Shown: piece after piece, positions 18,399-25,977 of the stretch
Numbering within the stretch: the stretch's first letter is position 1
Layout: each line of letters starts with the position of its first letter
DNA from: DATAFF01 sp036257595
GTDB lineage: Bacteria > Pseudomonadota > Alphaproteobacteria > Rhizobiales > Aestuariivirgaceae
Reading direction: 5' to 3'
NCBI GenBank assembly: GCA_036257595.1
Contig: DATAFF010000101.1
Location: 1 to 46,287 of the forward strand
Length of the DNA stretch: 46,287 bases
Position numbers and translations under genes: made by a program
Notes under the pieces: model-generated
The model's input: the letters and a program-made list of their open reading frames with translations, nothing else
Databases searched by the model: none
Told to the model about the DNA's origin: nothing

Positions 18399-20453
18399 AT
18401 GGGAGATTCAGGCGGCAGAGCACCGAAGGGCCCGCGATGCATAGCGTTGGTGGGCCCCTATTTGAGCGGCAAAACCACTCTGCTCGAGGCCATTCTTTTC
18501 CGATCCGGTACGATTCAGCGCCAAGGCCGGGTCAGCGACCAGACAACCGTCGGTGATTCCGCCCCCGAGGCGCGCGCTCACGGCATGAGCGTCGAGCTCA
18601 ATGTCGCTTCCATCGATTTTCTCGGCGAAACCTTCACCTTCGTCGATGCTGCGGGTTCGATCGAATTCGCCGAGGAGGCGCGCAATGCGCTGGCCGGTTG
18701 CGATGCCGCCGTTGTCGTCACCGAGCCCGACGACAAGAAGGTGCCGGCCCTCCAGCTGATCCTCAAGCAGCTGGACGAGCTGTCGATTCCCCGCTTCATC
18801 TTCGTCAACAAGATCGACCGCACCGAGCAGCGGCTCCACGAGGTTCTCGCTTATATGCAACCGGCGAGTTCCCGTCCGCTGGTGCTGCGCCAGGTCCCGA
18901 TCTGGGAGGACGGCGCCGCCAAGGGTTTCGTCGATCTCGCGCTCGAGCGTGCCTATGTCTATCGCCCGCAGGCACCGAGCGAGGTCGTCGAGATCCCCAA
19001 GGACATGATGGTGCACGAGAAGGAGGCGCGCTTTGCCATGCTCGAGCGCCTCGCCGACTATGATGACGAGCTCCTGGAGCAGCTTCTCAACGATATGGAG
19101 CCGCCGCGCGACCGGGTCTTTGCCGATCTGACGCGCGAGCTCGGCGAGGGGCTCATCACCCCGGTCCTGTTCGGGTCGGCCGAGAACGGCAATGGCATTT
19201 TGCGACTGCTGAAGGCGCTGCGCCACGAGGCACCGGGCATCGAGGCCACCTGCAAGCGGCTTGGCCTCGATGCCAAGTCGGGGAGCGTGGCCCAAATCAT
19301 GAAGACCTATCACACGCCGCATGGCGGCAAGCTGTCGCTCGCCCGGGTGCTTGCCGGCGAGCTGTCGGACGGGTCGATTCTGCACGGTGCCCGCGGTCAG
19401 GATGCGCGGGTTGCCGGCGTCTTCCAGCTGATGGGGCAGGAGCCGCGCAAGGTCGCGAACGCCCGCGCCGGCGAGACGGTGGCGCTGGGCCGTCTCGAGA
19501 ACATGCAGACGGGTGAGACCGTTTCGACCGTCAAGGGCGAGACGAAGCAGCTCGTCCGCACGACGCCCCCCGATGCCGTCTACGGCTTCGCCATCTCGGT
19601 CGCCGATCGCAAGGATGAGGTCAAGCTCACCGGCGCGATCGCCAAGCTGGTGGAGGAAGATCCCTCGCTGCGCCTTGAGCACAACCAGGAAACCCACGAA
19701 ATGGTGCTGTGGGGCCAGGGCGAGATGCATCTCAGGGTGGCGCTCGAGCGCCTTGCCGGGAAATTCGGCGTCAATGCCCGCGCGAAGCAGCGCCATGTCG
19801 CCTACAAGGAGACGATTCGCAAAAGCGTGCAGATCCGCGGCCGTCACAAGAAGCAGTCGGGTGGCCACGGCCAGTTCGGCGACGTCGTCGTCGAGATTTC
19901 ACCGCGGGGCAGGGGGGAAGGGTTCCTGTTCAGCGACACGATCACCGGCGGCGTGGTGCCGAAGCAGTATATTCCGGCGGTCGAGGCCGGCGTCGTCGAG
20001 TATATGCAGCACGGGCCGCTCGGCTTTCCGGTGATCGACATCCACGTCAATCTGTCGGATGGCAGCTATCACAGCGTCGATTCCTCCGAAATGGCCTTCA
20101 AGACGGCGGCACGCGTGGCCATGACGGACGGCATGCCGCAATGTCAGCCGGTATTGCTCGAACCAATCGTCCATGTCGAGCTGCATGTGCCCTCCGATGC
20201 AACGCCGCGAGTTAATCAGATCGTCTCCGGTCGGCGCGGCCAGCTCCTCGGATTCGATGCTCGAAATGGCTGGACCGGCTGGGACACGGTCGAGGCCAAT
20301 ATGCCCGAGGCCGAGATCGGCAATCTCATCGTCGAGTTGCGCTCGGCAACCGCCGGGGTCGGCACCTTCACCTATCGCCATGATCATCTGGCGGAGCTGA
20401 CCGGCCGCCTGGCCGAGCAGGTCATGGCGGCGCGCAAGGCCGAGGCCGCCTAG
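18399..20453 (+). CDS. Elongation factor G-like protein
   Basis: This is a 684-residue paralogue of EF-G with all its domains: a GTPase domain (1-260), domain II, the ribosome-contacting domains III-IV (GGHGQFGDVVVEISP and after) and a C-terminal domain V. The P-loop GPYLSGKT (19-26) and NKID are intact. The G3 motif reads DAAGS (83-87) where true EF-G has DxPGH, so the histidine that activates water in GTP hydrolysis is replaced by Ser87. Switch I (ARAHGMSVEL) also departs from the usual RGITI. It is therefore probably not the translocation factor itself but a FusA2-like protein. AGGAGG lies eight bases before the ATG. It stands alone, without the rpsL/rpsG/tuf neighbours of true fusA. Confidence 0.9.
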   Translation: MGDSGGRAPKGPRCIALVGPYLSGKTTLLEAILFRSGTIQRQGRVSDQTTVGDSAPEARAHGMSVELNVASIDFLGETFTFVDAAGSIEFAEEARNALAGCDAAVVVTEPDDKKVPALQLILKQLDELSIPRFIFVNKIDRTEQRLHEVLAYMQPASSRPLVLRQVPIWEDGAAKGFVDLALERAYVYRPQAPSEVVEIPKDMMVHEKEARFAMLERLADYDDELLEQLLNDMEPPRDRVFADLTRELGEGLITPVLFGSAENGNGILRLLKALRHEAPGIEATCKRLGLDAKSGSVAQIMKTYHTPHGGKLSLARVLAGELSDGSILHGARGQDARVAGVFQLMGQEPRKVANARAGETVALGRLENMQTGETVSTVKGETKQLVRTTPPDAVYGFAISVADRKDEVKLTGAIAKLVEEDPSLRLEHNQETHEMVLWGQGEMHLRVALERLAGKFGVNARAKQRHVAYKETIRKSVQIRGRHKKQSGGHGQFGDVVVEISPRGRGEGFLFSDTITGGVVPKQYIPAVEAGVVEYMQHGPLGFPVIDIHVNLSDGSYHSVDSSEMAFKTAARVAMTDGMPQCQPVLLEPIVHVELHVPSDATPRVNQIVSGRRGQLLGFDARNGWTGWDTVEANMPEAEIGNLIVELRSATAGVGTFTYRHDHLAELTGRLAEQVMAARKAEAA

Positions 20454-20470
20454 AACAGGCTGTGATTAGG
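20451..20470 (+). repeat. Stop-codon-overlapping intergenic repeat, copy 1
   Basis: TAGAACAGGCTGTGATTAGG begins with the stop codon of the EF-G-like gene and matches 25490-25509 at 16 of 20 positions. It runs into the 10-bp perfect palindrome GGGTTAACCC (20469-20478). Confidence 0.5.
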
Positions 20471-20650
20471 GTTAACCCAGCCTGCGTTGCGCCGCGGCGC
20501 GGCCGCAGCCTGTGTTCTCGATGCCACGGGGGTCGGCAAATCTGCCGATGCCGGCCCTGATGGCCGCTTGACTGACACGCCAAAGCGTGGCGGCCTTGGC
20601 ACCGTGCGGAGGTGACTTCCCGCCGAATCGGGGACATTCGGAGGCTTATC

Positions 20651-21232
20651 ATGCTTGGGAGAGTGATTCTGGCTGTCATTGCCGGAGTTGCGGTGCTTGC
20701 GCCCTGGCAGGCGTTGCAGGCCGAAACGGGCCGCGGCGGCTTGATCAATGGCGCAAAATACAATTTCGGCGCCGAGCCGTGGTCCATCGAGGCCAAGTTC
20801 CACAAGCAGGAGGTTTCCCTCGACACTGCCGAGAAGCCTGGCACCATCATCATCTCGACCCGCAAGCGCTATCTTTATCTGGTGCTCGGCAAGGGCAGGG
20901 CGCTGCGCTACGGCATCGGTGTCGGCCGCATCGGGTTCAAATGGGCCGGCGTCGAGCGGGTGACCCGCAAGGCCGAATGGCCGGACTGGCATCCGCCGAA
21001 GGAGATGCGCCGCCGCGACCCCACCGTGCCGGAATTCATGAAGGGCGGCCCCGACAATCCGTTGGGTGCCCGCGCCATGTATCTCGGCAACACCGAATAC
21101 CGCATTCATGGCACGGCTCAGCCCTGGACCATCGGCACCAGCGTGTCGTCGGGCTGCATCCGGCTCACCAATGACGATGTCACCGACCTCTATGGACGGG
21201 TCAAGGTCGGCGCCAAGGTGATTGTCGAGTAG
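20651..21232 (+). CDS. L,D-transpeptidase (YkuD family)
   Basis: This 193-residue periplasmic enzyme forms 3-3 cross-links in peptidoglycan or attaches proteins to it. A signal peptide spans residues 1-25. The catalytic block is HGTAQPWTIGTSVSSGCIRL near the C-terminus, matching the family pattern HGxx…SxGCIRM/L with its nucleophile Cys and conserved His. The ATG at 20651 has GGAGG six bases upstream; an in-phase ATG 39 bases earlier has none. The intergenic stretch upstream shows no other gene. Confidence 0.92.
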   Translation: MLGRVILAVIAGVAVLAPWQALQAETGRGGLINGAKYNFGAEPWSIEAKFHKQEVSLDTAEKPGTIIISTRKRYLYLVLGKGRALRYGIGVGRIGFKWAGVERVTRKAEWPDWHPPKEMRRRDPTVPEFMKGGPDNPLGARAMYLGNTEYRIHGTAQPWTIGTSVSSGCIRLTNDDVTDLYGRVKVGAKVIVE

Positions 21233-21248
21233 GGCAGCAGCCATAAAA

Positions 21249-21272
21249 AAGGGCTCTCGTGAGAGAGCCCTT
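21249..21272. terminator. Rho-independent terminator after the L,D-transpeptidase gene
   Basis: A perfect 10-bp stem, AAGGGCTCTC and GAGAGCCCTT, encloses a 4-base loop GTGA. On the minus strand it is followed by a T-run (the AAAAAA just left of it), so it is a strong terminator for leftward transcripts from the small secreted gene. It also lies 17 bases after the transpeptidase stop. Confidence 0.75.
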
Positions 21273-21451
21273 GGAGTTTCGGCTTCCAAACGTTGCAGCG
21301 GAATGGAGTGCCGTGGGAGGAAACTCAACTCAGTTCAGGGATTCCGGGGTGCGCTCACCTACATGGCGAGAGGGGGCGGATGGTTCATGCAGGTGCTTGC
21401 GCACCCCGGTCCCATTTTCTCCGGGCCATTCGGCCGGAGAAGCTGTGAAAC

Positions 21452-21649
21452 TCATGCGTCTGCGCATCGAACGACGCCGCAGGGTGCGAGCCTGATCGGC
21501 CAGGCTTGATTCTTCTCCAGGACTGTGACGTTTCGGCTGTCGGAGCCGGTCAGGGGTGTCTTGCTCTCCGCCACTCCCGCCACCGGGGCGAGCGCGCCAG
21601 CAGCCAGGAAAGCCGCGGCGAAGGCCAATGTTGCGAGCGGGCGGATCAT
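21452..21649 (-). CDS. Small secreted hypothetical protein
   Basis: This 65-residue protein starts at an ATG at 21649 with GGAGG eight bases upstream. Residues 1-27 form a typical signal peptide (LATLAFAAAFLAAGALAPVAG). The mature part of about 38 residues has two cysteines close to the end (APCGVVRCADA), possibly a disulfide. No family is recognised. The terminator at 21249-21272 is well placed for its transcript. Confidence 0.65.
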   Translation of the reverse strand: MIRPLATLAFAAAFLAAGALAPVAGVAESKTPLTGSDSRNVTVLEKNQAWPIRLAPCGVVRCADA

Positions 21650-21762
21650 GTTCAAAGCCTCCGGGGGGAAAGTCTTTTTCTCGATCACCTCAGCAATCGT
21701 GAGAAAGAACTTAACCGCCGCACCCGTAACCAAAACTGAACGGGGCATTCATCAGGCATTCA

Positions 21763-21788
21763 TCTGAGCAGACGGTCTGAGCAGACGG
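21763..21788. repeat. Tandem 13-bp duplication beside the ureohydrolase stop
   Basis: TCTGAGCAGACGG occurs twice in direct succession, ending one base before the stop of the minus-strand ureohydrolase-like gene. Each unit contains the inverted pair GTCTG/CAGAC around AG. Just to the left, GCATTCATC is also doubled. Confidence 0.6.
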
Positions 21789-21789
21789 T

Positions 21790-22737
21790 TTAAAGCATGA
21801 CCTTCTGCCGGGCGATGAGACCGAGCATGTTGACGAGGAGCCGCGATGCGGTGATGGCGCCAAGACCCCCGATATCGCGCTCGGGCATGAATTCGACGAT
21901 CGAGAACCCCGCAATGGGCGCCCGCTCCGCCACGCCGTGCAGGATGCGTACCGCTTGCCAATAAGAGAGCCCGCCCGGAGTCGGCGCGATAACGCCCGGC
22001 ATGATCGCCGGATCGAGGGCATCGCAGTCGAAATTGATGATCACCGGCTGCCCCATCGGCACGAGTCCGATGACCTGGTCCGTCCCGCCGCCATCCACCA
22101 TCTTCGCCGGCACGAAGCTGACCCCGTGGCGCCGCGCATCCTCCAAATCGCCGACCCGTGCCGAGCCGATGCCGCGCTGGCCCACCTGGATGATCCGCTC
22201 GATTTGCCCCATCTCCGAGGCACGCCGCATTGTCGAGGACAAGCCGAGCCGCTCGCCCATGACCTCGTCGCGCCAGTCGATATGGGCATCGATCTGCAGC
22301 AGCGTCAGAGGCCCGCGTCCGGCAAAGGCTTGAAACATCGGTATCGGCACCGAATCGTCGCCGCCGATCACCACCGGCACCGCGCCGCGCTCGAGGATGG
22401 TCGCGATGGTATCGCGGATGCGGTCACGGTTTTGGGCCGGATCGCCCTCATCATAAGCGAGGTCGCCGAGATCGGCGGCCGCAACCGTTCCCGACGGGAA
22501 GATCGGGCCGCCAAGGTCGAAATCGATATGCGTCACATTGGCGGCATAGGCGGCGCTCGCCAGGCGGATGGCCCCTGGTGCCGCGGCGCAATAGGCGCCG
22601 ACCGAGGAATAGGGGGTGGCAGCCGGTGCGCCGAGGATGGCGATTGGCGAGTCGAGCTCGGCGACACTTGCGGCGGGCAGACCAAGAAAGGTCCCGGTGG
22701 CTTGCGCCCCGAACAATGTGGCAGCGTCACGTTGCAT
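21790..22737 (-). CDS. Arginase/agmatinase (ureohydrolase) family protein with altered metal motif
   Basis: This is a 315-residue member of the fold that hydrolyses guanidino compounds to urea using two manganese ions. It keeps DAHID (150-154), NFDCDALDP (Asp237 and Asp239 as ligands) and Glu282 in GFSIVEFMP. In the first metal motif the usual GGDHS reads GGDDS (125-129), with Asp128 in place of the ligand histidine. It may have a different metal preference or substrate, for example guanidinobutyrate, or be inactive. No clear ribosome-binding site precedes the ATG at 22737. It is divergent from an amidase gene, which suggests a shared nitrogen-scavenging role. Confidence 0.85.
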   Translation of the reverse strand: MQRDAATLFGAQATGTFLGLPAASVAELDSPIAILGAPAATPYSSVGAYCAAAPGAIRLASAAYAANVTHIDFDLGGPIFPSGTVAAADLGDLAYDEGDPAQNRDRIRDTIATILERGAVPVVIGGDDSVPIPMFQAFAGRGPLTLLQIDAHIDWRDEVMGERLGLSSTMRRASEMGQIERIIQVGQRGIGSARVGDLEDARRHGVSFVPAKMVDGGGTDQVIGLVPMGQPVIINFDCDALDPAIMPGVIAPTPGGLSYWQAVRILHGVAERAPIAGFSIVEFMPERDIGGLGAITASRLLVNMLGLIARQKVML

Positions 22738-22814
22738 AGCGGTTTTATATGCTATGACTCTGATCCACAGGGTGGAAAAAGCACCATGGTCGGTATGCGT
22801 TGGTGACGGCAGCG

Positions 22815-24221
22815 ATGGCGAAAGAGCTCGCTTGGTTCTCGGCGGTCAAGTTGCTGAAGGGTTACAAGAAGCGCCGCATTTCTCCTGTCGAGGCGACCTC
22901 GGCGGTTCTCGACCGCATCGCCTCCCACAACGGTGCGCTCAACGCCTTCTGTCATGTCGATGCCGAGGGGGCGCTCAACGCTGCCCGAGCGTCGGAGCGG
23001 CGCTGGGCGAAGGGTGCGCCACAGGGCCGTCTCGACGGGGTTCCGGTCAGCATCAAGGACCTTATACTCACCGCCGGCATGCCGACGCTCCGCGGCTCGC
23101 AGACCATTGATCGCCATCAGGCATTCGACATCGATGCCCCGGTGACCGCGCGACTTCGGGAAAGCGGCGCCATCATTCTCGGCAAGACCACAACCCCGGA
23201 ATTCGGCTGGAAGGGCGTCACCGATTCGCCGCTGACCGGCATTACCCGCAATCCCTGGGACCGGACCAAGACGCCGGGAGGCTCCTCCGGTGGGGCGGCG
23301 GTGGCTGTCGCCACCGGCATGGGGCCGCTGGCGATCGGAACCGATGGCGGCGGCTCGATCCGCATCCCTGCCGGCTTCACCGGCATTTTCGGTCTGAAGC
23401 CATCCTTCGGGCGCGTGCCGGCCTGGCCGCTCAGCCCGTTCGGCACGGTGGCCCATATCGGGCCGATGGCAAGGAGCGTCGAGGATGCAGCGATCATGCT
23501 CAATGTCATTTCCGAGCCCGATGCCCGGGACTGGCACGCGCTGCCCTATGACGGACGCGATTTCGCCGCCGGCCTGTACAAGGGCATTGAGGGCTTCCGC
23601 ATCGCCTTCAGCCCGTGCCTCGGTCATGCCGAGGTCGATCCGGAGGTCGCACGGGTGGTCCGCCAGGCGGTGCGGGTGCTGCGCGATCTTGGCGCCAAGA
23701 TCGAGGAAATAGACCCTGGCTTTGCCGACCCGCTATCCGAGTTTCGCGTGCTGTGGTGGAGCGGCGCCCGGACCTTGGCAGCCGGCATTCCCGAAGCCAA
23801 GCGCCATCTGTTCGAGCGCGATTTCGCCGACGTGGTTTCGAGCGCCTCATCGATAAGCCTCGATGATTATCTTGGTGCCGTGGCCCGCCGCGGTCAGCTT
23901 GGCGCCGCCATGCGTCAGTTCATGGCGCGCTTCGACCTGCTGGTAACGCCGACCTTGCCAATCCCGGCCTTCGAGGCAGGCAAGCTCGGGCCGAAGGTCG
24001 ATGACAACGGAAAATGGGTCAACTGGACCCCGTTCACCTATCCGTTCAACCTGACCCAGCAGCCCGCCGCCAGCATTTGCTGCGGCTTCACCCGCAAGGG
24101 GCTGCCGGTCGGGCTTCAGCTGGTCGGGCGGATGTTCGACGACCATACCGTCATGCGATCTGCCTTCGCCTATGAGCAGGCGACCAATTGGCGGCGTCAG
24201 CATCCGCCTTTGGCGGCGTGA
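22815..24221 (+). CDS. Amidase (amidase signature family)
   Basis: This 468-residue hydrolase of amide bonds has the Ser-cisSer-Lys catalytic set: Lys81 in VPVSIKD, the cis-serine in TPGGSSGG (157-158), and nucleophile Ser181 in TDGGGSIRIPAG. The length is normal for the family. The true substrate (aliphatic or aromatic amide, or a carbamoyl compound) cannot be told. The ATG at 22815 is preferred; TTG and GTG codons just upstream in the same phase are possible, and none has a strong ribosome-binding site. It is divergent from the ureohydrolase-like gene, 77 bases apart. The ECF sigma gene begins 13 bases after its stop. Confidence 0.88.
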   Translation: MAKELAWFSAVKLLKGYKKRRISPVEATSAVLDRIASHNGALNAFCHVDAEGALNAARASERRWAKGAPQGRLDGVPVSIKDLILTAGMPTLRGSQTIDRHQAFDIDAPVTARLRESGAIILGKTTTPEFGWKGVTDSPLTGITRNPWDRTKTPGGSSGGAAVAVATGMGPLAIGTDGGGSIRIPAGFTGIFGLKPSFGRVPAWPLSPFGTVAHIGPMARSVEDAAIMLNVISEPDARDWHALPYDGRDFAAGLYKGIEGFRIAFSPCLGHAEVDPEVARVVRQAVRVLRDLGAKIEEIDPGFADPLSEFRVLWWSGARTLAAGIPEAKRHLFERDFADVVSSASSISLDDYLGAVARRGQLGAAMRQFMARFDLLVTPTLPIPAFEAGKLGPKVDDNGKWVNWTPFTYPFNLTQQPAASICCGFTRKGLPVGLQLVGRMFDDHTVMRSAFAYEQATNWRRQHPPLAA

Positions 24222-24234
24222 AGGGCAGGCCTGG

Positions 24235-24783
24235 ATGAACCGCAGCCCGGAAACCCTGCTCGCGGCCGTCGGCCGGGGCGATCGGGTGGCTTTTGCCGAG
24301 CTTTACCGGGCAACCGCCCCGAAACTAATGGGAATCGCCTTGCGTATTCTGACGCGAAGAGAACTCGCCGAAGAAGCCTTGCAGGAGACCTATGTGCGGG
24401 CGTGGCAGAAAGCATCGCAATTCGATCCCGCCCTCGGCTCGGCGGTGGCCTGGCTTGCCGCCATTTGCCGCAACCAGGCGATCGATATCCGCCGCCGCCA
24501 GGCCGAGCGCATTGCCGGCTTGAGTGACGCCCTTGCCGAGGACCGCGCCGATGCCGCCGACACGGATGGGATCATGGAGCTGGCGGGTAGCCAAGGCGCC
24601 CTCAAGGCCTGCCTCGAGCAGTTGCCGGAGAGCCGCCGGCAACTGGTGGTGAGGGCCTATCTCGAAGGCTTGACCAGGGAGGAGCTTGCCGCCGTCTATC
24701 GCATGCCTGTCAACACGGTGAAGACCAATCTGCGCCGCAGCCTGATCGAACTCCGGAGGTGTCTCGATGGTCCGCCCGGATAG
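24235..24783 (+). CDS. ECF-type RNA polymerase sigma factor
   Basis: This 182-residue extracytoplasmic-function sigma factor has region 2 at about residues 25-95 (FAELYRATAPKLMGIALRIL, EEALQETYVRAW, AICRNQAIDIRRR). Region 4 is at about 125-175 (LEQLPESRRQLVVRAYLEGLTREELA, then NTVKTNLRRSLIELR). It would direct polymerase to stress promoters when freed from its anti-sigma, encoded by the next, overlapping gene. AAGGG lies nine bases before the ATG at 24235. Because the amidase stop is only 13 bases upstream, it may also be read from the amidase promoter. Confidence 0.93.
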   Translation: MNRSPETLLAAVGRGDRVAFAELYRATAPKLMGIALRILTRRELAEEALQETYVRAWQKASQFDPALGSAVAWLAAICRNQAIDIRRRQAERIAGLSDALAEDRADAADTDGIMELAGSQGALKACLEQLPESRRQLVVRAYLEGLTREELAAVYRMPVNTVKTNLRRSLIELRRCLDGPPG

Positions 24784-25492
24784 TCCCGAGGACCGCGAAG
24801 TCCTGGCCGGTGAATATGTGCTCGGAACCCTCGATCCGGGGGAGCGGGCCGAAGCCGAGCGCCTGCGCGCCAGCGATCCCGATTTTGCCAGCGCCATTGC
24901 CGCGTGGGAGCACCGGCTCGACCCGCTCAATGCGGCAGTCGAATCCGTCGCCCCGCCGGAAGGCCTGTTGCAGCGCATCGAGCAGCGGCTTGGCGAAATC
25001 GCCGTGCCTGCCGCCGCGCCGTCGGCCACGATCATCAAGCTCGAGCGCCGGGTGCGGCATTGGCGCGCCGCGACTCTCGCCATGGCGGCGGTCGCTGCAT
25101 CCTTGATCGGCTTTATCGTTGCAGGCCCGCGCGAGCCGGTCGCCCATCGCTTCGTGGCAGCGGTCCAGCAGGGCGACCAGCAGCCCGTTTTCGTGGTGGC
25201 GGTCGATACCGCCAAGGGCATCATCGCCGTCCGCCCGGTGGCGGCGCGGCCACCCGAATCCGGCCGTGACTACGAGCTCTGGGCGGTGGGTGGCGGTCGT
25301 CCGCGGCCACAATCGCTTGGCCTGATCGCGCTGCGCGACGTCAACCTGCCGGTGACGCGCCTCGAGTCCGACAAGACTGCAACGATTGGCGACACTGTCT
25401 TCGCGGTCAGCCTCGAGCCGCGCGGCGGCTCGCCGACCGGCCAGCCGACCGGGCCGGTCCTGTGGACCGGCAAGCTCGTGCCCGTCGACTAG
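24767..25492 (+). CDS. Anti-sigma factor (RskA-like, one membrane span)
   Basis: This 241-residue partner of the preceding sigma factor overlaps it by 17 bases. The N-terminal cytoplasmic part (1-99) opens with the anti-sigma signature EVLAGEYVLGTLDPGERAEAE. One membrane helix lies at 101-119 (AATLAMAAVAASLIGFIVA). The C-terminal periplasmic part carries the RskA-type segment YELWAVGGGRP. GGAGG precedes the ATG. Such proteins hold the sigma factor inactive until an envelope signal triggers their cleavage. Confidence 0.93.
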   Translation: MVRPDSPEDREVLAGEYVLGTLDPGERAEAERLRASDPDFASAIAAWEHRLDPLNAAVESVAPPEGLLQRIEQRLGEIAVPAAAPSATIIKLERRVRHWRAATLAMAAVAASLIGFIVAGPREPVAHRFVAAVQQGDQQPVFVVAVDTAKGIIAVRPVAARPPESGRDYELWAVGGGRPRPQSLGLIALRDVNLPVTRLESDKTATIGDTVFAVSLEPRGGSPTGQPTGPVLWTGKLVPVD

Positions 25493-25509
25493 AGCATGTT
25501 GTGATTAGG
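25490..25509 (+). repeat. Stop-codon-overlapping intergenic repeat, copy 2
   Basis: TAGAGCATGTTGTGATTAGG starts at the stop codon of the anti-sigma gene and matches the copy at 20451-20470 at 16 of 20 positions. Both copies place the repeat at the very end of a plus-strand gene. Confidence 0.5.
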
Positions 25510-25514
25510 TCTGA

Positions 25515-25533
25515 GGCCCGGCACGGCCGGGCC
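25515..25533. terminator. Hairpin between convergent anti-sigma and DUF1127 genes
   Basis: A perfect 8-bp GC stem, GGCCCGGC and GCCGGGCC, with loop ACG lies between two convergent genes. It could serve both; the T-run is poor. Confidence 0.6.
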
Positions 25534-25547
25534 CCATTGTACGCGAC

Positions 25548-25811
25548 TCAGCTGGTGCGGACGCCGCGGGGCGTGCGCCGATGATGCGCCATCCGCTCGA
25601 TCTCGTAGATCGGGTCGATCGACAGCGGCAACCGCCTGGCCATCATCACGTCATGCCGCGACAGCCCGATATCGGCGAGGACATGGTCCTCGAGCAGTGC
25701 CAGACGATGAAGGGTACGACGCCGCCATAAATTGCGGGCCAACCGGCCAAGCAGACCGAAAGGCCAGCCGGCCTCCCGATGTTCGAATTCGTGCAGAGCG
25801 TATTCACGCAT
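25548..25811 (-). CDS. DUF1127 domain-containing protein
   Basis: This 87-residue protein has the DUF1127 core at about residues 28-55 (LWRRRTLHRLALLEDHVLADIGLSRHDV), an arginine-rich helical motif. Small DUF1127 proteins in alphaproteobacteria have been linked to RNA turnover and to phosphate or carbon metabolism; this longer one has an extra C-terminal tail. AAAGGA lies eight bases before the ATG at 25811. It is divergent from a MocR-type regulator, with a 166-base AT-richer intergenic region, which suggests control by that regulator. Confidence 0.85.
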   Translation of the reverse strand: MREYALHEFEHREAGWPFGLLGRLARNLWRRRTLHRLALLEDHVLADIGLSRHDVMMARRLPLSIDPIYEIERMAHHRRTPRGVRTS

Positions 25812-25906
25812 GGTGGGTTTCCTTTCGTGGGACTCCCGGCGCCGCTCTGCGGGCCGGTCATGTGGGGAATTGTCGCTGTACCATTATGTCCATTTATCCT
25901 AGCGCG

Positions 25907-25939
25907 ACCATTGTATTGGTTGCGTGCAATGTCTATAAT
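25907..25939 (+). promoter_or_regulatory. Promoter and candidate operator for the MocR regulator
   Basis: TTGTAT (25911-25916) and a perfect TATAAT (25934-25939) are 17 bases apart and face the regulator gene, 39 bases from its ATG. The -35 box sits inside the inverted pair ACCA-N6-TGGT (25907-25920), a plausible operator. A similar TACCATTATG lies near 25879, toward the DUF1127 side. The promoter is read from consensus; the operator is a guess. Confidence 0.55.
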
Positions 25940-25977
25940 CGTCGGTAAATGTATCGGTCAACAGAAACATTGTCACC

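Noticed and set aside
21418..21440. TCTCCGG/CCGGAGA hairpin downstream of the small secreted gene
   Set aside because: The stem is real but has a mismatched interior and no T-run; the terminator at 21249-21272 explains the transcript end better.
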